Origin: Gammaproteobacteria bacterium
GTDB lineage: Bacteria; Pseudomonadota; Gammaproteobacteria; Ga0077536
Length of the DNA stretch: 64,000 bases
Assembly: GCA_020849475.1 (NCBI GenBank)
Contig: JADLGE010000075.1
Span: 23,332 to 87,331, forward strand
Direction: 5' to 3'
Positions 19,056 to 30,952 of the stretch are shown piece after piece (the stretch's first letter is position 1; every line of letters begins with the position of its first letter). Position numbers and translations under genes: made by a program. The notes under the pieces were generated by a model, which was not told the DNA's origin, searched no databases, and saw only the letters and a program-made list of their open reading frames with translations.

Positions 19056-19083
19056 GTGTCACGAGCGCGCCCAGGTGTCGGAC

Positions 19084-19995
19084 GTGAACGCGCAGGCAGA
19101 TCGCATGCACGCGCCGTGGCGCGGCGCCTATCGGCGTGGCGAGTCGCTCGCGCGCCATTGCAGCTGGCGCTGCGGCGGCCCGGCTGATCATTACTTCGAG
19201 CCCGCCGACCGCGAAGAGCTCAAGGCCTATCTCGCCAGCAACGGCATCGACCCGCTGTTCTGGCTGGGTTTGGGCAGCAATCTTCTGATTCGCGATGGCG
19301 GTCTGCGGGGTACTGTCATCTCGACCGCCAATCTCGTCGGCTGCGAGTGGCGCGATGACACCCATTTATATGCCGAAGCCGGTGTGCCCTGTGCGCGCAT
19401 CGCACGGGCCGCCGCCGCCCAGGACCGCGCCGGTCTCGAATTCCTGGCTGGCATTCCCGGCACGCTGGGCGGTGCGTTGCGCATGAACGCCGGCGCCTTG
19501 GGCGGTGAAACCTGGCAGTTCGTCGCATGGGCGGAATTGATCGACCGGCGTGGTGCTGTCACGCGCATCGACCGCGAGCAGTTCCAGGCCAGCTACCGCC
19601 GTGTGCGGCAGCCGCAGCCCGGCTGGTTCATCGCCGCGCTGCTACATGTGCCTTTGTCGGCGCAGGGCGAGGGCAATGAACGTATCCGCCAGGTGCTGGC
19701 GCAGCGCGGCGCGAGCCAGCCTACCGGCAAGGCCTCGTGCGGCTCGGTGTTCAAGAATCCGCCCGGTGATTACGCCGGGCGTCTGATCGAGTCCTGCGGT
19801 TTGAAGGGCTTTCGCATCGGCGGCTGCGAAGTGTCGCCGGTGCACGCGAACTTCATCGTCAACGACGCCGGCGCCCGCGCTGCTGACGTCGAACACATGA
19901 TTCGCCATGTGCAGGCCACGGTGCGCGCACACACCGGTGTCGCGCTCGAAACCGAAGTGCAGATTGTCGGTGACGCCGGGGAGGCGAGTGCATGA
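19084..19995 (+). CDS. murB: UDP-N-acetylenolpyruvoylglucosamine reductase
   Basis: MurB reduces UDP-GlcNAc-enolpyruvate to UDP-MurNAc with FAD and NADPH. The product of about 303 residues has the FAD-binding signatures GLGSNLLIRDGGLRG and EFLAGIPGTLGGALRMNAGA, and the active-site region GKASCGSVFKNPPGDYAG. The short form, lacking the extra loops of E. coli MurB, indicates the type II class. Start choice is uncertain: GTG at 19084 with AGGTG six bases upstream is used here, and ATG at 19105 is the alternative. It overlaps ddlB by 4 bases. Confidence 0.94.
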   Translation: MNAQADRMHAPWRGAYRRGESLARHCSWRCGGPADHYFEPADREELKAYLASNGIDPLFWLGLGSNLLIRDGGLRGTVISTANLVGCEWRDDTHLYAEAGVPCARIARAAAAQDRAGLEFLAGIPGTLGGALRMNAGALGGETWQFVAWAELIDRRGAVTRIDREQFQASYRRVRQPQPGWFIAALLHVPLSAQGEGNERIRQVLAQRGASQPTGKASCGSVFKNPPGDYAGRLIESCGLKGFRIGGCEVSPVHANFIVNDAGARAADVEHMIRHVQATVRAHTGVALETEVQIVGDAGEASA

Positions 19996-20951
19996 GCGCG
20001 CCGTCCCGCCATGAATTCGATGCCATGGTGCGCGCCGCCGGCCGTGTCGGCGTGCTGATGGGCGGACGCTCGGGTGAACGCGAGGTGTCGCTGAAAAGCG
20101 GCACCGCCGTCACCGCGGCATTGCGTAACGCCGGCATCGACGCCACCGCGCTCGATTGGGCGGGCACGCTCGAATCCCTGCTGGCGTTCAAGGGCTATGA
20201 CCGTTACTTCATCGCCTTGCATGGCCGCGGCGGCGAAGACGGCCAGGTGCAGGCCGCGCTCGATCTGCTCGGTGTGCCCTACACCGGCACCGGCGTCGCG
20301 GGCTGCGCGATTGCGATGGACAAATACCGCACCAAGCTTGCGTGGCTGGGCGCCGGTCTGCCCACGCCGCCGTACAAAGTGGTCGACGCCAACACCGACG
20401 TGCAAAGCGTGATTGCCGAGTTGGGCCTGCCGTTCATTATCAAACCCGGGCGCGAAGGCTCGAGTCTCGGCGTTGCCAAGGTCAGTCTCGCCGATGATTT
20501 CGGCAGCGCCGTCAAGGCCGCGCTGGCCTACGACGAACTCGTGATCGCGGAGCGCTACATCAAGGGCGGCGAATACACGCTGTCCATTGTCGCCGGCCAG
20601 ACCTTGCCGATGATTCGCCTCGAAACGCCGCACGAGATCTACGACTACGCGGCCAAGTATCTGGTCGACACCACGTCATATATATGTCCGTGTGGATTGT
20701 CGGCGGCGGACGAAGCGGCGGCCGCGGCGCTGGGTCTGCGCGCTTTTGAAGCTTTGGACGGCAGCGGTTGGGGACGCGTCGACTTCATGCGCGACGCGCA
20801 GGGCCGCATGTGGCTTATTGAACTCAACACCGTGCCAGGCATGACTGATCATTCGCTGGTGCCGATGGCGGCGCGCCAGGATGGCTGGACGTTTGAGCAG
20901 CTGGTGGTGACGATTCTCGCTTCCAGCCGCGCGCGCGAGGTTCGCGAATGA
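19992..20951 (+). CDS. ddlB: D-alanine:D-alanine ligase
   Basis: A 319-residue ATP-grasp enzyme that joins two D-alanines for MurF. Motifs: VGVLMGGRSGEREVSLKSG at the N-terminus, ALHGRGGEDGQVQA, YTGTGVAGCAIAMDKYRTK, FIIKPGREGSSLGVAKV (ATP loop), and the metal-binding and omega-loop segment ELNTVPGMTDHSLVP. It lies in the usual place between murB and ftsQ and overlaps both by 4 bases. Confidence 0.96.
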   Translation: MSAPSRHEFDAMVRAAGRVGVLMGGRSGEREVSLKSGTAVTAALRNAGIDATALDWAGTLESLLAFKGYDRYFIALHGRGGEDGQVQAALDLLGVPYTGTGVAGCAIAMDKYRTKLAWLGAGLPTPPYKVVDANTDVQSVIAELGLPFIIKPGREGSSLGVAKVSLADDFGSAVKAALAYDELVIAERYIKGGEYTLSIVAGQTLPMIRLETPHEIYDYAAKYLVDTTSYICPCGLSAADEAAAAALGLRAFEALDGSGWGRVDFMRDAQGRMWLIELNTVPGMTDHSLVPMAARQDGWTFEQLVVTILASSRAREVRE

Positions 20952-21700
20952 GCCACGCCGTGCCCAAAGTCACCGAGCCCGTGCCGCCGCGCGTGGCGCC
21001 GACCACCATTGCGTTCATCGTCATGGCGGTCGCCACTGTGATCGGCGCGGTGTGGCTGGCGCGCGAACTGTCCGACCCTGCCGCGTTGCCGATACGGCGC
21101 GTGATGGTCGAGGGTGAATTCAAGCACCTCACCACCGAGCATGTGCAGCGCGCGGTGGTCGGCGCGGTGCACGCCGGTTTCTTTGGGGTGGATGTGAGCG
21201 ACATCCGTCGTCTGCTACAGGACGAAGCGTGGATTCGCGATGCCAATGTCAGTCGCATGTGGCCCGATGGCCTGCACGTGACCATCGTTGAACAAATTCC
21301 GGTGGCGCGCTGGGGTGACTACGGTCTGCTCAACGAGCGCGCCGACATCTTCGTGCCCGCCGCCGAAGATCTGCCGCGCGACCTCGTACAACTCAACGGG
21401 CCTTTGGGTTCAGAGCAGGAAGTGCTGGAGCGTTTCGGTTACATCCGCTCGCAGCTCCGGGCGATTGGCCTCAAGGTCGTGGCCTTGAGCCTGTCGGACC
21501 GCCGCGCATGGACCGTCACCACCGAGGGTGGACACGAGATTCTGCTCGGGCGGCGCGACCTGGAAGAGCGCCTGGCGCGCTTCAAGTGGGGATATACCAA
21601 GGGTTTGAATGCAGCGTGGGAGCGTATCGGCCATGTCGATATGCGTTACACCAATGGATTCGCGGTGGGCGAGCGCGGATCAGCGAAGAGGAATGGTTGA
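20948..21700 (+). CDS. ftsQ: Cell division protein FtsQ
   Basis: A 250-residue bitopic division protein. A Pro-rich cytoplasmic tail is followed by one transmembrane helix (about 18-36), then the POTRA domain (RRVMVEGEFKHLTTEHVQ, residues about 53-120) and the FtsQ beta domain (VARWGDYGLLNERADIFVP onwards). FtsQ recruits FtsL and FtsB to the septum. Conserved WPDGLHVTIVEQIPVARW marks the POTRA/beta boundary. It starts on the ddlB stop (ATGA). Confidence 0.94.
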   Translation: MSHAVPKVTEPVPPRVAPTTIAFIVMAVATVIGAVWLARELSDPAALPIRRVMVEGEFKHLTTEHVQRAVVGAVHAGFFGVDVSDIRRLLQDEAWIRDANVSRMWPDGLHVTIVEQIPVARWGDYGLLNERADIFVPAAEDLPRDLVQLNGPLGSEQEVLERFGYIRSQLRAIGLKVVALSLSDRRAWTVTTEGGHEILLGRRDLEERLARFKWGYTKGLNAAWERIGHVDMRYTNGFAVGERGSAKRNG

Positions 21701-21701
21701 C

Positions 21702-21758
21702 ATGAAGGGCTGGCGGATGGAAGTCGGCACTGCGCGCAAGCGCGGGAGCACAATATGA
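21702..21758 (+). CDS. Possible 18-residue micro-ORF between ftsQ and ftsA
   Basis: An ATG one base after the ftsQ stop opens an 18-codon frame beginning MKGWRMEVGTARKRG. Its TGA overlaps the ftsA start codon as ATGA. A GAGGA sequence at 21688-21692 is well placed upstream. It could keep ribosomes running from ftsQ into ftsA, as the direct overlaps do elsewhere in the operon. No homology is recognised, and a frame this short can arise by chance. Confidence 0.3.
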   Translation: MKGWRMEVGTARKRGSTI

Positions 21759-22993
21759 TGGTGAAGAAGCCGGACAAGAAGCTGCTGGTCGGCCTCGACA
21801 TCGGCACCTCGAAGGTGGTGGCGATCGTCGGCGAGATCTCGCCCGACGGTTCCATCGAAGTGGTGGGACTCGGCTCCCATCCTTCGCGCGGCCTGAAGAA
21901 GGGCGTGGTGGTGAATATCGAGTCGACGGTGCAGTCCATTCAGCGCGCCATTGAAGAAGCCGAGCTCATGGCCGGTTGCGAGATTCACTCGGTGTACGCC
22001 GGCATCGCAGGCGGCCACATCCGCAGCTTGAATTCGCACGGCATCGTCGCCATCCGCGACAGCGAAGTCACTCATAATGATGTCGAGCGGGTGATCGATG
22101 CGGCGCGCGCGGTGGCGATACCGGCCGATCAGAAAATCCTGCACATCTTGCCGCAGGAGTTCATCATTGACGGCCAGGAGGGCATACGCGAACCGATAGG
22201 CATGTCGGGTGTGCGCCTCGAATCGCGCGTGCACATGGTGACCGGCGCGGTGTCGGCGGCGCAGAATATCGTCAAGTGCGTGCGACGCTGTGGTCTCGAG
22301 GTGGACGACATCATCCTGCAGCAACTCGCTTCATCCTATGCGGTGCTGACCGAGGACGAAAAAGATCTCGGCGTGTGCCTGTGCGATATCGGTGGCGGCA
22401 CCACTGACATCGCGGTGTTCGTGCACGGCGCCATCCATCATTCGGCGGTCATTCCGATTGCCGGTGACCAGGTCACCAACGACATCGCGGTGGCGTTGCG
22501 CACGCCCACCCATCATGCCGAGGACATCAAGATCCGCTACGCCTGCGCGCTGACCCAGCTCGCCAACCCCGATGAAACCATCGAGGTGCCGAGCGTCGGC
22601 GACCGGCCGCCGCGGCGTCTGGTGCGCCAGACCCTGGCCGAAGTGGTGGAGCCGCGTTACGAGGAGTTGTTCAGCCTGGTGGCGGCCGAACTCAAGCGCA
22701 GTGGTTTCGAGGAAATGATGGCTGCCGGCGTGGTGCTGACCGGCGGCGGCTCAAAGATGGAAGGCGTCATTGAACTCGCCGAAGAGGTGTTCCACATGCC
22801 GGTCAGACTCGGCACGCCGCAATACGTGGCGGGGCTGGTCGATGTGGTGCGCAATCCGATTTATGCAACGGGTGTCGGTCTGCTCCTGTTCGGCAATCAG
22901 GCCGGCGGCGGCACTTACACGCAACCCGCGCGTTTCGAGAGCACGGCAGGACTCTGGGAGCGCATGAAGGCCTGGTTCCATGGAAATTTTTAA
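21755..22993 (+). CDS. ftsA: Cell division protein FtsA
   Basis: A 412-residue actin-like ATPase that tethers FtsZ filaments to the membrane. Actin-fold motifs: VGLDIGTSKVVAIVGEI (phosphate 1), LCDIGGGTTDIAVFVHGAI (phosphate 2), and VVLTGGGSKMEGVIELAEEV (adenosine). The SHS2-type 1C domain lies between residues about 85 and 165. The C-terminus ends in the amphipathic membrane-targeting helix LWERMKAWFHGNF. The start is preceded by GGGAG. ftsZ follows after 117 bases. Confidence 0.97.
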   Translation: MMVKKPDKKLLVGLDIGTSKVVAIVGEISPDGSIEVVGLGSHPSRGLKKGVVVNIESTVQSIQRAIEEAELMAGCEIHSVYAGIAGGHIRSLNSHGIVAIRDSEVTHNDVERVIDAARAVAIPADQKILHILPQEFIIDGQEGIREPIGMSGVRLESRVHMVTGAVSAAQNIVKCVRRCGLEVDDIILQQLASSYAVLTEDEKDLGVCLCDIGGGTTDIAVFVHGAIHHSAVIPIAGDQVTNDIAVALRTPTHHAEDIKIRYACALTQLANPDETIEVPSVGDRPPRRLVRQTLAEVVEPRYEELFSLVAAELKRSGFEEMMAAGVVLTGGGSKMEGVIELAEEVFHMPVRLGTPQYVAGLVDVVRNPIYATGVGLLLFGNQAGGGTYTQPARFESTAGLWERMKAWFHGNF

Positions 22994-23005
22994 GGCCGGG
23001 CACCG

Positions 23006-23021
23006 GCGGCTGCGAAGCCGC
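23006..23021 (+). other. GC-rich hairpin in the ftsA-ftsZ gap
   Basis: GCGGCT (23006-23011) pairs with AGCCGC (23016-23021) around a GCGA tetraloop of GNRA type. It lies 13 bases after the ftsA stop and 90 bases before ftsZ, with no T-run, so it is more likely an mRNA processing or stability element than a terminator. The rest of the gap shows only the strong ftsZ ribosome binding site (CGGAGGGAAG). Confidence 0.35.
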
Positions 23022-23110
23022 GCGACGCACCGAGCCAACGCTGGATCATAACGAATACATAACAGTCACCCGGCCCTTGCATGGGGCGGATAGTAGACGG
23101 AGGGAAGAAG

Positions 23111-24310
23111 ATGTTCGAACTCATGGACTCTTACAGCCAACGCGCGGTCATCAAGGTGATCGGTGTCGGCGGCGGTGGTGGTAACGCGGTTCAGCACATG
23201 CTGAGCGCGGACATTGATGGCGTTGAATTCATCTGCGCGAACACCGACGCGCAGGTTTTGAAGAATTCGCCGGTCAAGACCACCTTGCAACTCGGTGCGG
23301 ATATCACCAAGGGCTTGGGCGCGGGCGCCAATCCCGATATCGGCAAACGTGCGGCGATGGACGACCGCGATCGCATCGGTGATGTGCTCGAAGGCTCCGA
23401 CATGATCTTCATCACCGCCGGTATGGGTGGTGGCACCGGCACCGGCGCGGCGCCGGTGGTGGCGCAGATCGCCAAGGAGATGGGCATTCTGACGGTGGCG
23501 GTCGTGACCCGACCGTTTCCGTTCGAAGGCAAGAAGCGCGCGGCGATCGCCGACCAGGGCATCAAGGATCTCGCCCAGTACGTCGATTCGCTGATCACCA
23601 TCCCCAATGAGAAGCTGCTGTCGGTGCTCGGTCGCGACATCAGCCTGCTGGATGCCTTCAAGGCCGCCAACGACGTGCTGCTGGGCGCGGTGCAGGGTAT
23701 CGCGGAGCTGATCACCTGCCCGGGTCTCATCAACGTCGACTTTGCCGACGTGCGCACCGTGATGTCGGAGATGGGCATGGCGATGATGGGCTCGGGCCAG
23801 GCCCGCGGCCAGGATCGCGCGCGCATTGCCGCTGAAGCTGCGATCTCGAGCCCGCTGCTGGAGGACATCAATCTGTCCGGAGCCAAGGGTATCCTGGTCA
23901 ACGTGACCTCGGGTCTCGACCTCAAGATGGGCGAGTTCGAGGAAGTCGGCAACACCGTCAAGGCCTTTGCCTCCGACAACGCGACCGTGGTGGTCGGCAC
24001 CGTCATCGACCCCACCATGGAAGACGAGATCCGTGTGACGGTGGTGGCGACCGGCATCAGCTGTGAAGCGCGTCAGAAGGAAGAGCCGACCCCGGTGTTG
24101 CAGCAGACCACTGCCGTGGCGTCCGCCGGCCCGACCGCGGTGCCGTCGAATGCGCCCTCGGCGCGCCGCAGCGAGGAGGAAATCGACTTTCGGCGCATGG
24201 ACCGACCGACCGTGATCCGCAACCGGGAGGAGCGTGTGCTGCCCGATTTGAGCGACGGCAATACCGATTATCTCGATATTCCGGCGTTCCTGCGCCGTCA
24301 GGCCGACTGA
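23111..24310 (+). CDS. ftsZ: Cell division GTPase FtsZ
   Basis: A 399-residue tubulin homologue that forms the Z ring. Key segments: [19 protein letters not shown], the tubulin signature [13 protein letters not shown] within residues about 103-118, [20 protein letters not shown] (T7 loop), and the conserved C-terminal peptide [14 protein letters not shown] that binds FtsA and ZapD/MinC. Start at 23111 is set by GGAGGGAAG just upstream and the family N-terminus MFELMDSY; ten further codons upstream are unlikely to be translated. It ends the dcw cluster. Confidence 0.98.
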   Translation: MFELMDSYSQRAVIKVIGVGGGGGNAVQHMLSADIDGVEFICANTDAQVLKNSPVKTTLQLGADITKGLGAGANPDIGKRAAMDDRDRIGDVLEGSDMIFITAGMGGGTGTGAAPVVAQIAKEMGILTVAVVTRPFPFEGKKRAAIADQGIKDLAQYVDSLITIPNEKLLSVLGRDISLLDAFKAANDVLLGAVQGIAELITCPGLINVDFADVRTVMSEMGMAMMGSGQARGQDRARIAAEAAISSPLLEDINLSGAKGILVNVTSGLDLKMGEFEEVGNTVKAFASDNATVVVGTVIDPTMEDEIRVTVVATGISCEARQKEEPTPVLQQTTAVASAGPTAVPSNAPSARRSEEEIDFRRMDRPTVIRNREERVLPDLSDGNTDYLDIPAFLRRQAD

Positions 24311-24377
24311 GTCGGGCCACGGCGCGGGGCCGACGCGAGATCAGCAAGGACGGTGGGTTCGCTGAATAAGGACAGGG

Positions 24378-24408
24378 TTATCAAGCCTATACGGAGGTGT
24401 GTTATATT
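24378..24408 (+). promoter_or_regulatory. Candidate sigma-70 promoter of lpxC
   Basis: A -10 like TTATAT/TATATT at 24402-24408 lies about 45 bases before lpxC, with TTATCA at 24378-24383 as a weak -35 (spacer 18-19). The 140-base ftsZ-lpxC gap also suggests a separate promoter here, as in E. coli. Match is moderate only. Confidence 0.45.
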
Positions 24409-24450
24409 CCTGACACAAAAGCGGACCTTCTCTCAGGAGAAGTGGAGAAC

Positions 24451-25362
24451 ATGATCAAACAGCGGACCCTGAAGAATGTGATCCGGGCGACGGGTGTCGG
24501 CCTGCACACGGGGCGCAAGGTCTTTTTGACCTTACGCCCTGCGCCGGCAGACACCGGCATCGTATTTCGTCGGGACGACTTGAAGCCGTCGGTCGAAATC
24601 GTGGCGCGTGCGGAGAACGTCGGTGACACCAGTCTTTCGACCAGTCTAGTCAAGGACAACGTGCGCATCTCGACTGTCGAGCATTTGCTGTCGGCCTTCG
24701 CGGGTCTGGGCATCGATAACGCCTACGTCGACTTGAGCGCTGCGGAAGTGCCGATCATGGATGGCAGCGCCGGGCCCTTCGTGTTCCTGATTCAGTCCGC
24801 CGGTTTCGAAGAACAGAACCAACCGAAGAAATACATGCGCATCAAGCGCCAGATTTCGGTGCGCGACGGCGATAAATGGGCGCGTTTCGAGCCATTTGAC
24901 GGCTTCAAAGTGTCCTTCGCCATCGAGTTCGATCACCCGTTCTTCCACCAGCGCAGCAAGCATGCTGAAATCGATTTCTCCACCACCAGCTTCGTCAAGG
25001 AAGTGGCGCGTGCGCGCACTTTCGGCTTCATGAAGGACGTCGAGATCCTGCGTGAGCAGAACCTCGCGCTGGGCGGCAGCCTCGATAACGCCGTGGTGGT
25101 CGATGACTATCGCGTTCTTAACGAGGACGGCCTGCGTTACGAAGACGAATTCGTCAAACACAAGATTCTCGACGCGATTGGCGATCTCTACCTGCTCGGC
25201 CATAGCCTGATTGGCGCCTTTCACGGCTACAAGTCCGGACACGAACTCAACAATCGTCTGCTGCGCAAGATCCTGGCGACAGAAGACGCATTTGAACTGG
25301 TGTCGTTCGAGGGCGAGGAGAGCGCACCGTTTTCCTTCATGCAGCCGATTCCGGCGCGCTGA
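24451..25362 (+). CDS. lpxC: UDP-3-O-acyl-N-acetylglucosamine deacetylase
   Basis: LpxC catalyses the committed step of lipid A synthesis, removing the acetyl group from UDP-3-O-acyl-GlcNAc. The 303-residue zinc enzyme starts [20 protein letters not shown] after GGAGAA. Zinc ligands are in [12 protein letters not shown] and [14 protein letters not shown], and the catalytic histidine in [13 protein letters not shown]. The C-terminus [11 protein letters not shown] is typical. It follows ftsZ with its own likely promoter. Confidence 0.97.
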   Translation: MIKQRTLKNVIRATGVGLHTGRKVFLTLRPAPADTGIVFRRDDLKPSVEIVARAENVGDTSLSTSLVKDNVRISTVEHLLSAFAGLGIDNAYVDLSAAEVPIMDGSAGPFVFLIQSAGFEEQNQPKKYMRIKRQISVRDGDKWARFEPFDGFKVSFAIEFDHPFFHQRSKHAEIDFSTTSFVKEVARARTFGFMKDVEILREQNLALGGSLDNAVVVDDYRVLNEDGLRYEDEFVKHKILDAIGDLYLLGHSLIGAFHGYKSGHELNNRLLRKILATEDAFELVSFEGEESAPFSFMQPIPAR

Positions 25363-25368
25363 GAATGG

Positions 25369-25386
25369 CCCGGGACTAGTCCCGGG
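25369..25386. terminator. Perfect palindrome between convergent lpxC and dciA
   Basis: CCCGGGACTAGTCCCGGG is an 18-base perfect palindrome starting 6 bases after the lpxC stop and containing the dciA stop codon (TAG, minus strand). It could act as a bidirectional terminator or 3'-end stabiliser for both transcripts. There is no T-run on either strand, so intrinsic termination is not assured. Confidence 0.4.
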
Positions 25387-25813
25387 CGTGGCGCGCCAGC
25401 CGCTCGAGGGCGGCGCGCAGTTTGCTGTCGGTGGTGCAGCGCGCTTCCTGACGCAGGGCATCCGCCGCCGCATGGGTCATATGCCTGCGCGGCGGGGCGA
25501 CTGTCTTGGGTCGCGGCTCGGTGACATTGCGCACCCGCACGCTGCGTACTTCGCGAAATTCCGGATGGGCCTTGAGCTTTTCGAGGATTTCCGGGGTTTT
25601 GAAACGTAACTGCGCCGCCCAGGTCGAGCCCTCGGCCTGTAACACCAGGCAGCCGTCGCGCACCGTGGCCAGCCGAACGTGCGGGACCAGGGAGGCCGGC
25701 ACGCAGGACATCAATGACTCGTTCAGGTCGCGCAGCCGATTGGCCTTATCGGTCAATTGCTTTAGCTGCGAAAATCTGGAGACAATGTCAAAAACAGACA
25801 GGGGGGTGCTCAC
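25376..25813 (-). CDS. dciA: DciA-like DUF721 protein
   Basis: A protein of about 145 residues of the DUF721/DciA family. DciA interacts with the replicative helicase DnaB and is the ancestral bacterial helicase operator, replaced by DnaC in E. coli. The family core is visible as LVLQAEGSTWAAQLRFKTPEILEKLKAHPEF plus the basic helical region at the end (DSKLRAALERLARHAR). GTG at 25813 (MSTPLSVFDIV) is used; a TTG at 25855 is the longer choice. It lies between lpxC (convergent) and the M23 peptidase (divergent), as in Pseudomonas. Confidence 0.82.
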   Translation of the reverse strand: MSTPLSVFDIVSRFSQLKQLTDKANRLRDLNESLMSCVPASLVPHVRLATVRDGCLVLQAEGSTWAAQLRFKTPEILEKLKAHPEFREVRSVRVRNVTEPRPKTVAPPRRHMTHAAADALRQEARCTTDSKLRAALERLARHARD

Positions 25814-25863
25814 AGCGGCTGGCCTGGCCTCGGGGTCGGCATGGCCGTTGCCCAACTAGTGTC

Positions 25864-26832
25864 ATGGAAATAATCATCCTATCAAAGTCGCGGGGCACAA
25901 CCGCGAGATTCCGCATCGGTTGGCAGATGCTGACGCTGACCGCTGTGATACTCATCGGCGGCTCGTCCAGCCTAGCGTGGTGGGGATATTCGCGTGGTGG
26001 CAACGCCATGGTCGAGGAGATGCTCAACAATCCCGAGCGTTCGGCGCAGATCTGGCAGCGTGAAATCATCAACCAGCGCCAATTCCTCAACACTCTCAAT
26101 GAAGACATGAATGCGGATTTGAGCGCCCTGTCCGGCGCCATCGGCCGCATTCAGTCGCAACTGACGCGCCTCGATGCGGTGGCCGAGCGGGTCGCCAAGT
26201 CCGCCCGCATCGATGCCGCCGAGTTCGATTTCGGCCACGAGCCTGCCATCGGCGGTCCGCAGAGCGCCAATGTCCAGGCCCCGCAGTGGACCGATCTTCT
26301 GGCCAACCTCGACTCGATCAAGAGCGAGGTGCAGTTGCGCGACGACCGCCTGGGCGCCATTGAAGCCCTCATGCAGAACCGCCAGCTGCATGACGACATG
26401 AAGCCGGCCGGCCAGCCCTTGAGCGATGGCTGGATTTCCTCGGGCTTCGGCTACCGCACGGACCCGGTGACCGGCGGCCGTGAATTTCACGATGGACTCG
26501 ATTTCGCCGGCAAGCCCGGCGAGCAGGTGCGCGCGGTGGCGGCGGGTGTGGTGACCTGGTCCGGCAAGCGCTGGGGCTATGGCAACCTGGTCGAGATCAG
26601 CCATGGCAACGGCTACATCACCCGCTACGCGCACAATCGCGCCAATCTGGTGGCGGTCGGCGAAACCGTCAAGAAGAACCAGGCGGTCGCGCTGCTCGGT
26701 TCTACCGGTCGCACCACCGGCCCCCACGTGCACTTCGAAGTCGTGCACGACGGCGATCGGGTCGATCCCCTGAAGTTCGTTGGCAACCCCGCGCAACTGC
26801 GCGTGCAGGCCGGCACCGTCCTGCGACGATGA
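25864..26832 (+). CDS. M23-family metallopeptidase, membrane-anchored
   Basis: A 322-residue inner-membrane protein with a short basic N-terminus, one transmembrane helix (about residues 20-40, [19 protein letters not shown]), a periplasmic coiled-coil stretch (about 60-170), and a LytM/M23 domain from about 195. The domain holds [21 protein letters not shown] (first zinc His/Asp motif) and [12 protein letters not shown] (H-x-H), so the zinc site looks complete. Such enzymes cut peptidoglycan cross-links or regulate other hydrolases; the specific role is not known here. It occupies the Pseudomonas-like position between dciA and secA. Confidence 0.88.
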   Translation: MEIIILSKSRGTTARFRIGWQMLTLTAVILIGGSSSLAWWGYSRGGNAMVEEMLNNPERSAQIWQREIINQRQFLNTLNEDMNADLSALSGAIGRIQSQLTRLDAVAERVAKSARIDAAEFDFGHEPAIGGPQSANVQAPQWTDLLANLDSIKSEVQLRDDRLGAIEALMQNRQLHDDMKPAGQPLSDGWISSGFGYRTDPVTGGREFHDGLDFAGKPGEQVRAVAAGVVTWSGKRWGYGNLVEISHGNGYITRYAHNRANLVAVGETVKKNQAVALLGSTGRTTGPHVHFEVVHDGDRVDPLKFVGNPAQLRVQAGTVLRR

Positions 26833-26968
26833 ATCCGCCGCCCGCGCCGTAATCGGTGGGCGGGCGCACAGGATCCGCACTTCCCTTTGCTACAATGGCC
26901 GCGCCGCGACCGTCGCCTCCGCCGAGGCGCCTGTCGGTCGCCGCCCAATTCAATTCCAGCGCATTCCA

Positions 26969-29714
<2,746 letters not shown>

Positions 29715-29731
<17 letters not shown>

Positions 29732-30944
29732 ACGGCCGACGGCCGATACCCAACCCCGCCCGATAGCCGGCATTCGTCTCGCGACCGCCGCGTCGGGTAC
29801 GCGCTACAAGAACCGCACCGACCTGACGCTCATCGAAATCGCGCCGGGCGCGACCGTCGAGTGCCTGTTCACGCGCAACAAGTTTTGCGCGGCGCCGGTC
29901 ACGGTGGCTCGCGAGCACTGGGCGCGTGGCCAGTCGCGCTATCTCATCATCAATGCCGGCAATGCCAATGCCGGCACCGGTACGCCGGGCCAACAGCGGT
30001 GCCTGGAAGTGTGCGCGGCGATGGCCAAGGCCGCCGGCTGCGAGACGGCCGACGTGCTGCCATTTTCGACCGGCGTCATCGGCCAACAGATGAATGCCGC
30101 CGCGCTGTCGGCACCCGCGCCGGCGCTGGTCGCCGAGCTCGCGGCCGATGGCTGGCAGCATGCCGCGGCCGCCATCATGACCACCGACACGCGCGCCAAG
30201 ATTCGCAGTGTCGAGGTCAACGAGGGCGGCCAGCGCTTCGCGGTGACCGGCATCGCCAAGGGCAGCGGCATGATCAAACCGGACATGGCGACCATGCTCG
30301 GCTACGTCGCGACCGATGCCAAGGTCGCACCGGCGGTGTGGAAAGCCATCGCCGCGCGCGCCACCGATGTCAGCTTCAACCGCATCACGGTCGATGGCGA
30401 CACCTCGACCAATGACGCCCTGGTGCTGATGGCAACGGGCGCCGCCGACATGCCCGTCATCGACAGCCCGCAGCACCCGCTTTATGCGCACCTCGCGGCG
30501 GCGGTGGAAGCGGTGTGCATCGGCCTTGCGCAGGACATCATTCGTGATGGCGAAGGCGCTACCAAATTCATTACCGTCAGGGTCAGCGGCGGTTACAGCG
30601 AGCGCGACTGTGTACGTGTGGCCTATGCGGTGGCCGAGTCACCGCTGGTCAAGACCGCGATGTTCGCCAGCGATGCCAACTGGGGGCGCATCCTCGCCGC
30701 CGTCGGTCGCGCCGGCGCCGAGCAACTCGCCATCGAGGAAGTGAACCTCGCCATCGGTGGCCTGCCCATCGTCATCGGCGGTGAGCCGGCGCCGAACTAC
30801 ACCGAAGCCGAAGGCAGCGCCATCATGAAAAAGCCGGAGATAGACATCGACATCACCATCGGTCGCGGTGCCGAGTCCGCCACGGTGTGGACCTGCGATT
30901 TCTCCTACGACTACGTCAAGATCAACGCCGAGTACCGCAGCTGA
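29715..30944 (+). CDS. argJ: Bifunctional ornithine acetyltransferase / N-acetylglutamate synthase
   Basis: ArgJ transfers acetyl from N-acetylornithine to glutamate (cyclic arginine pathway) and in bifunctional forms also uses acetyl-CoA. The 409-residue precursor cleaves itself before the threonine in [15 protein letters not shown], giving alpha and beta chains. Other landmarks: [27 protein letters not shown], and [20 protein letters not shown]. The start at 29715 (MANSIERPT) overlaps the secA zinc-finger codons; a longer frame upstream is secA shadow. Confidence 0.95.
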
Positions 30945-30952
30945 TCTGAACC

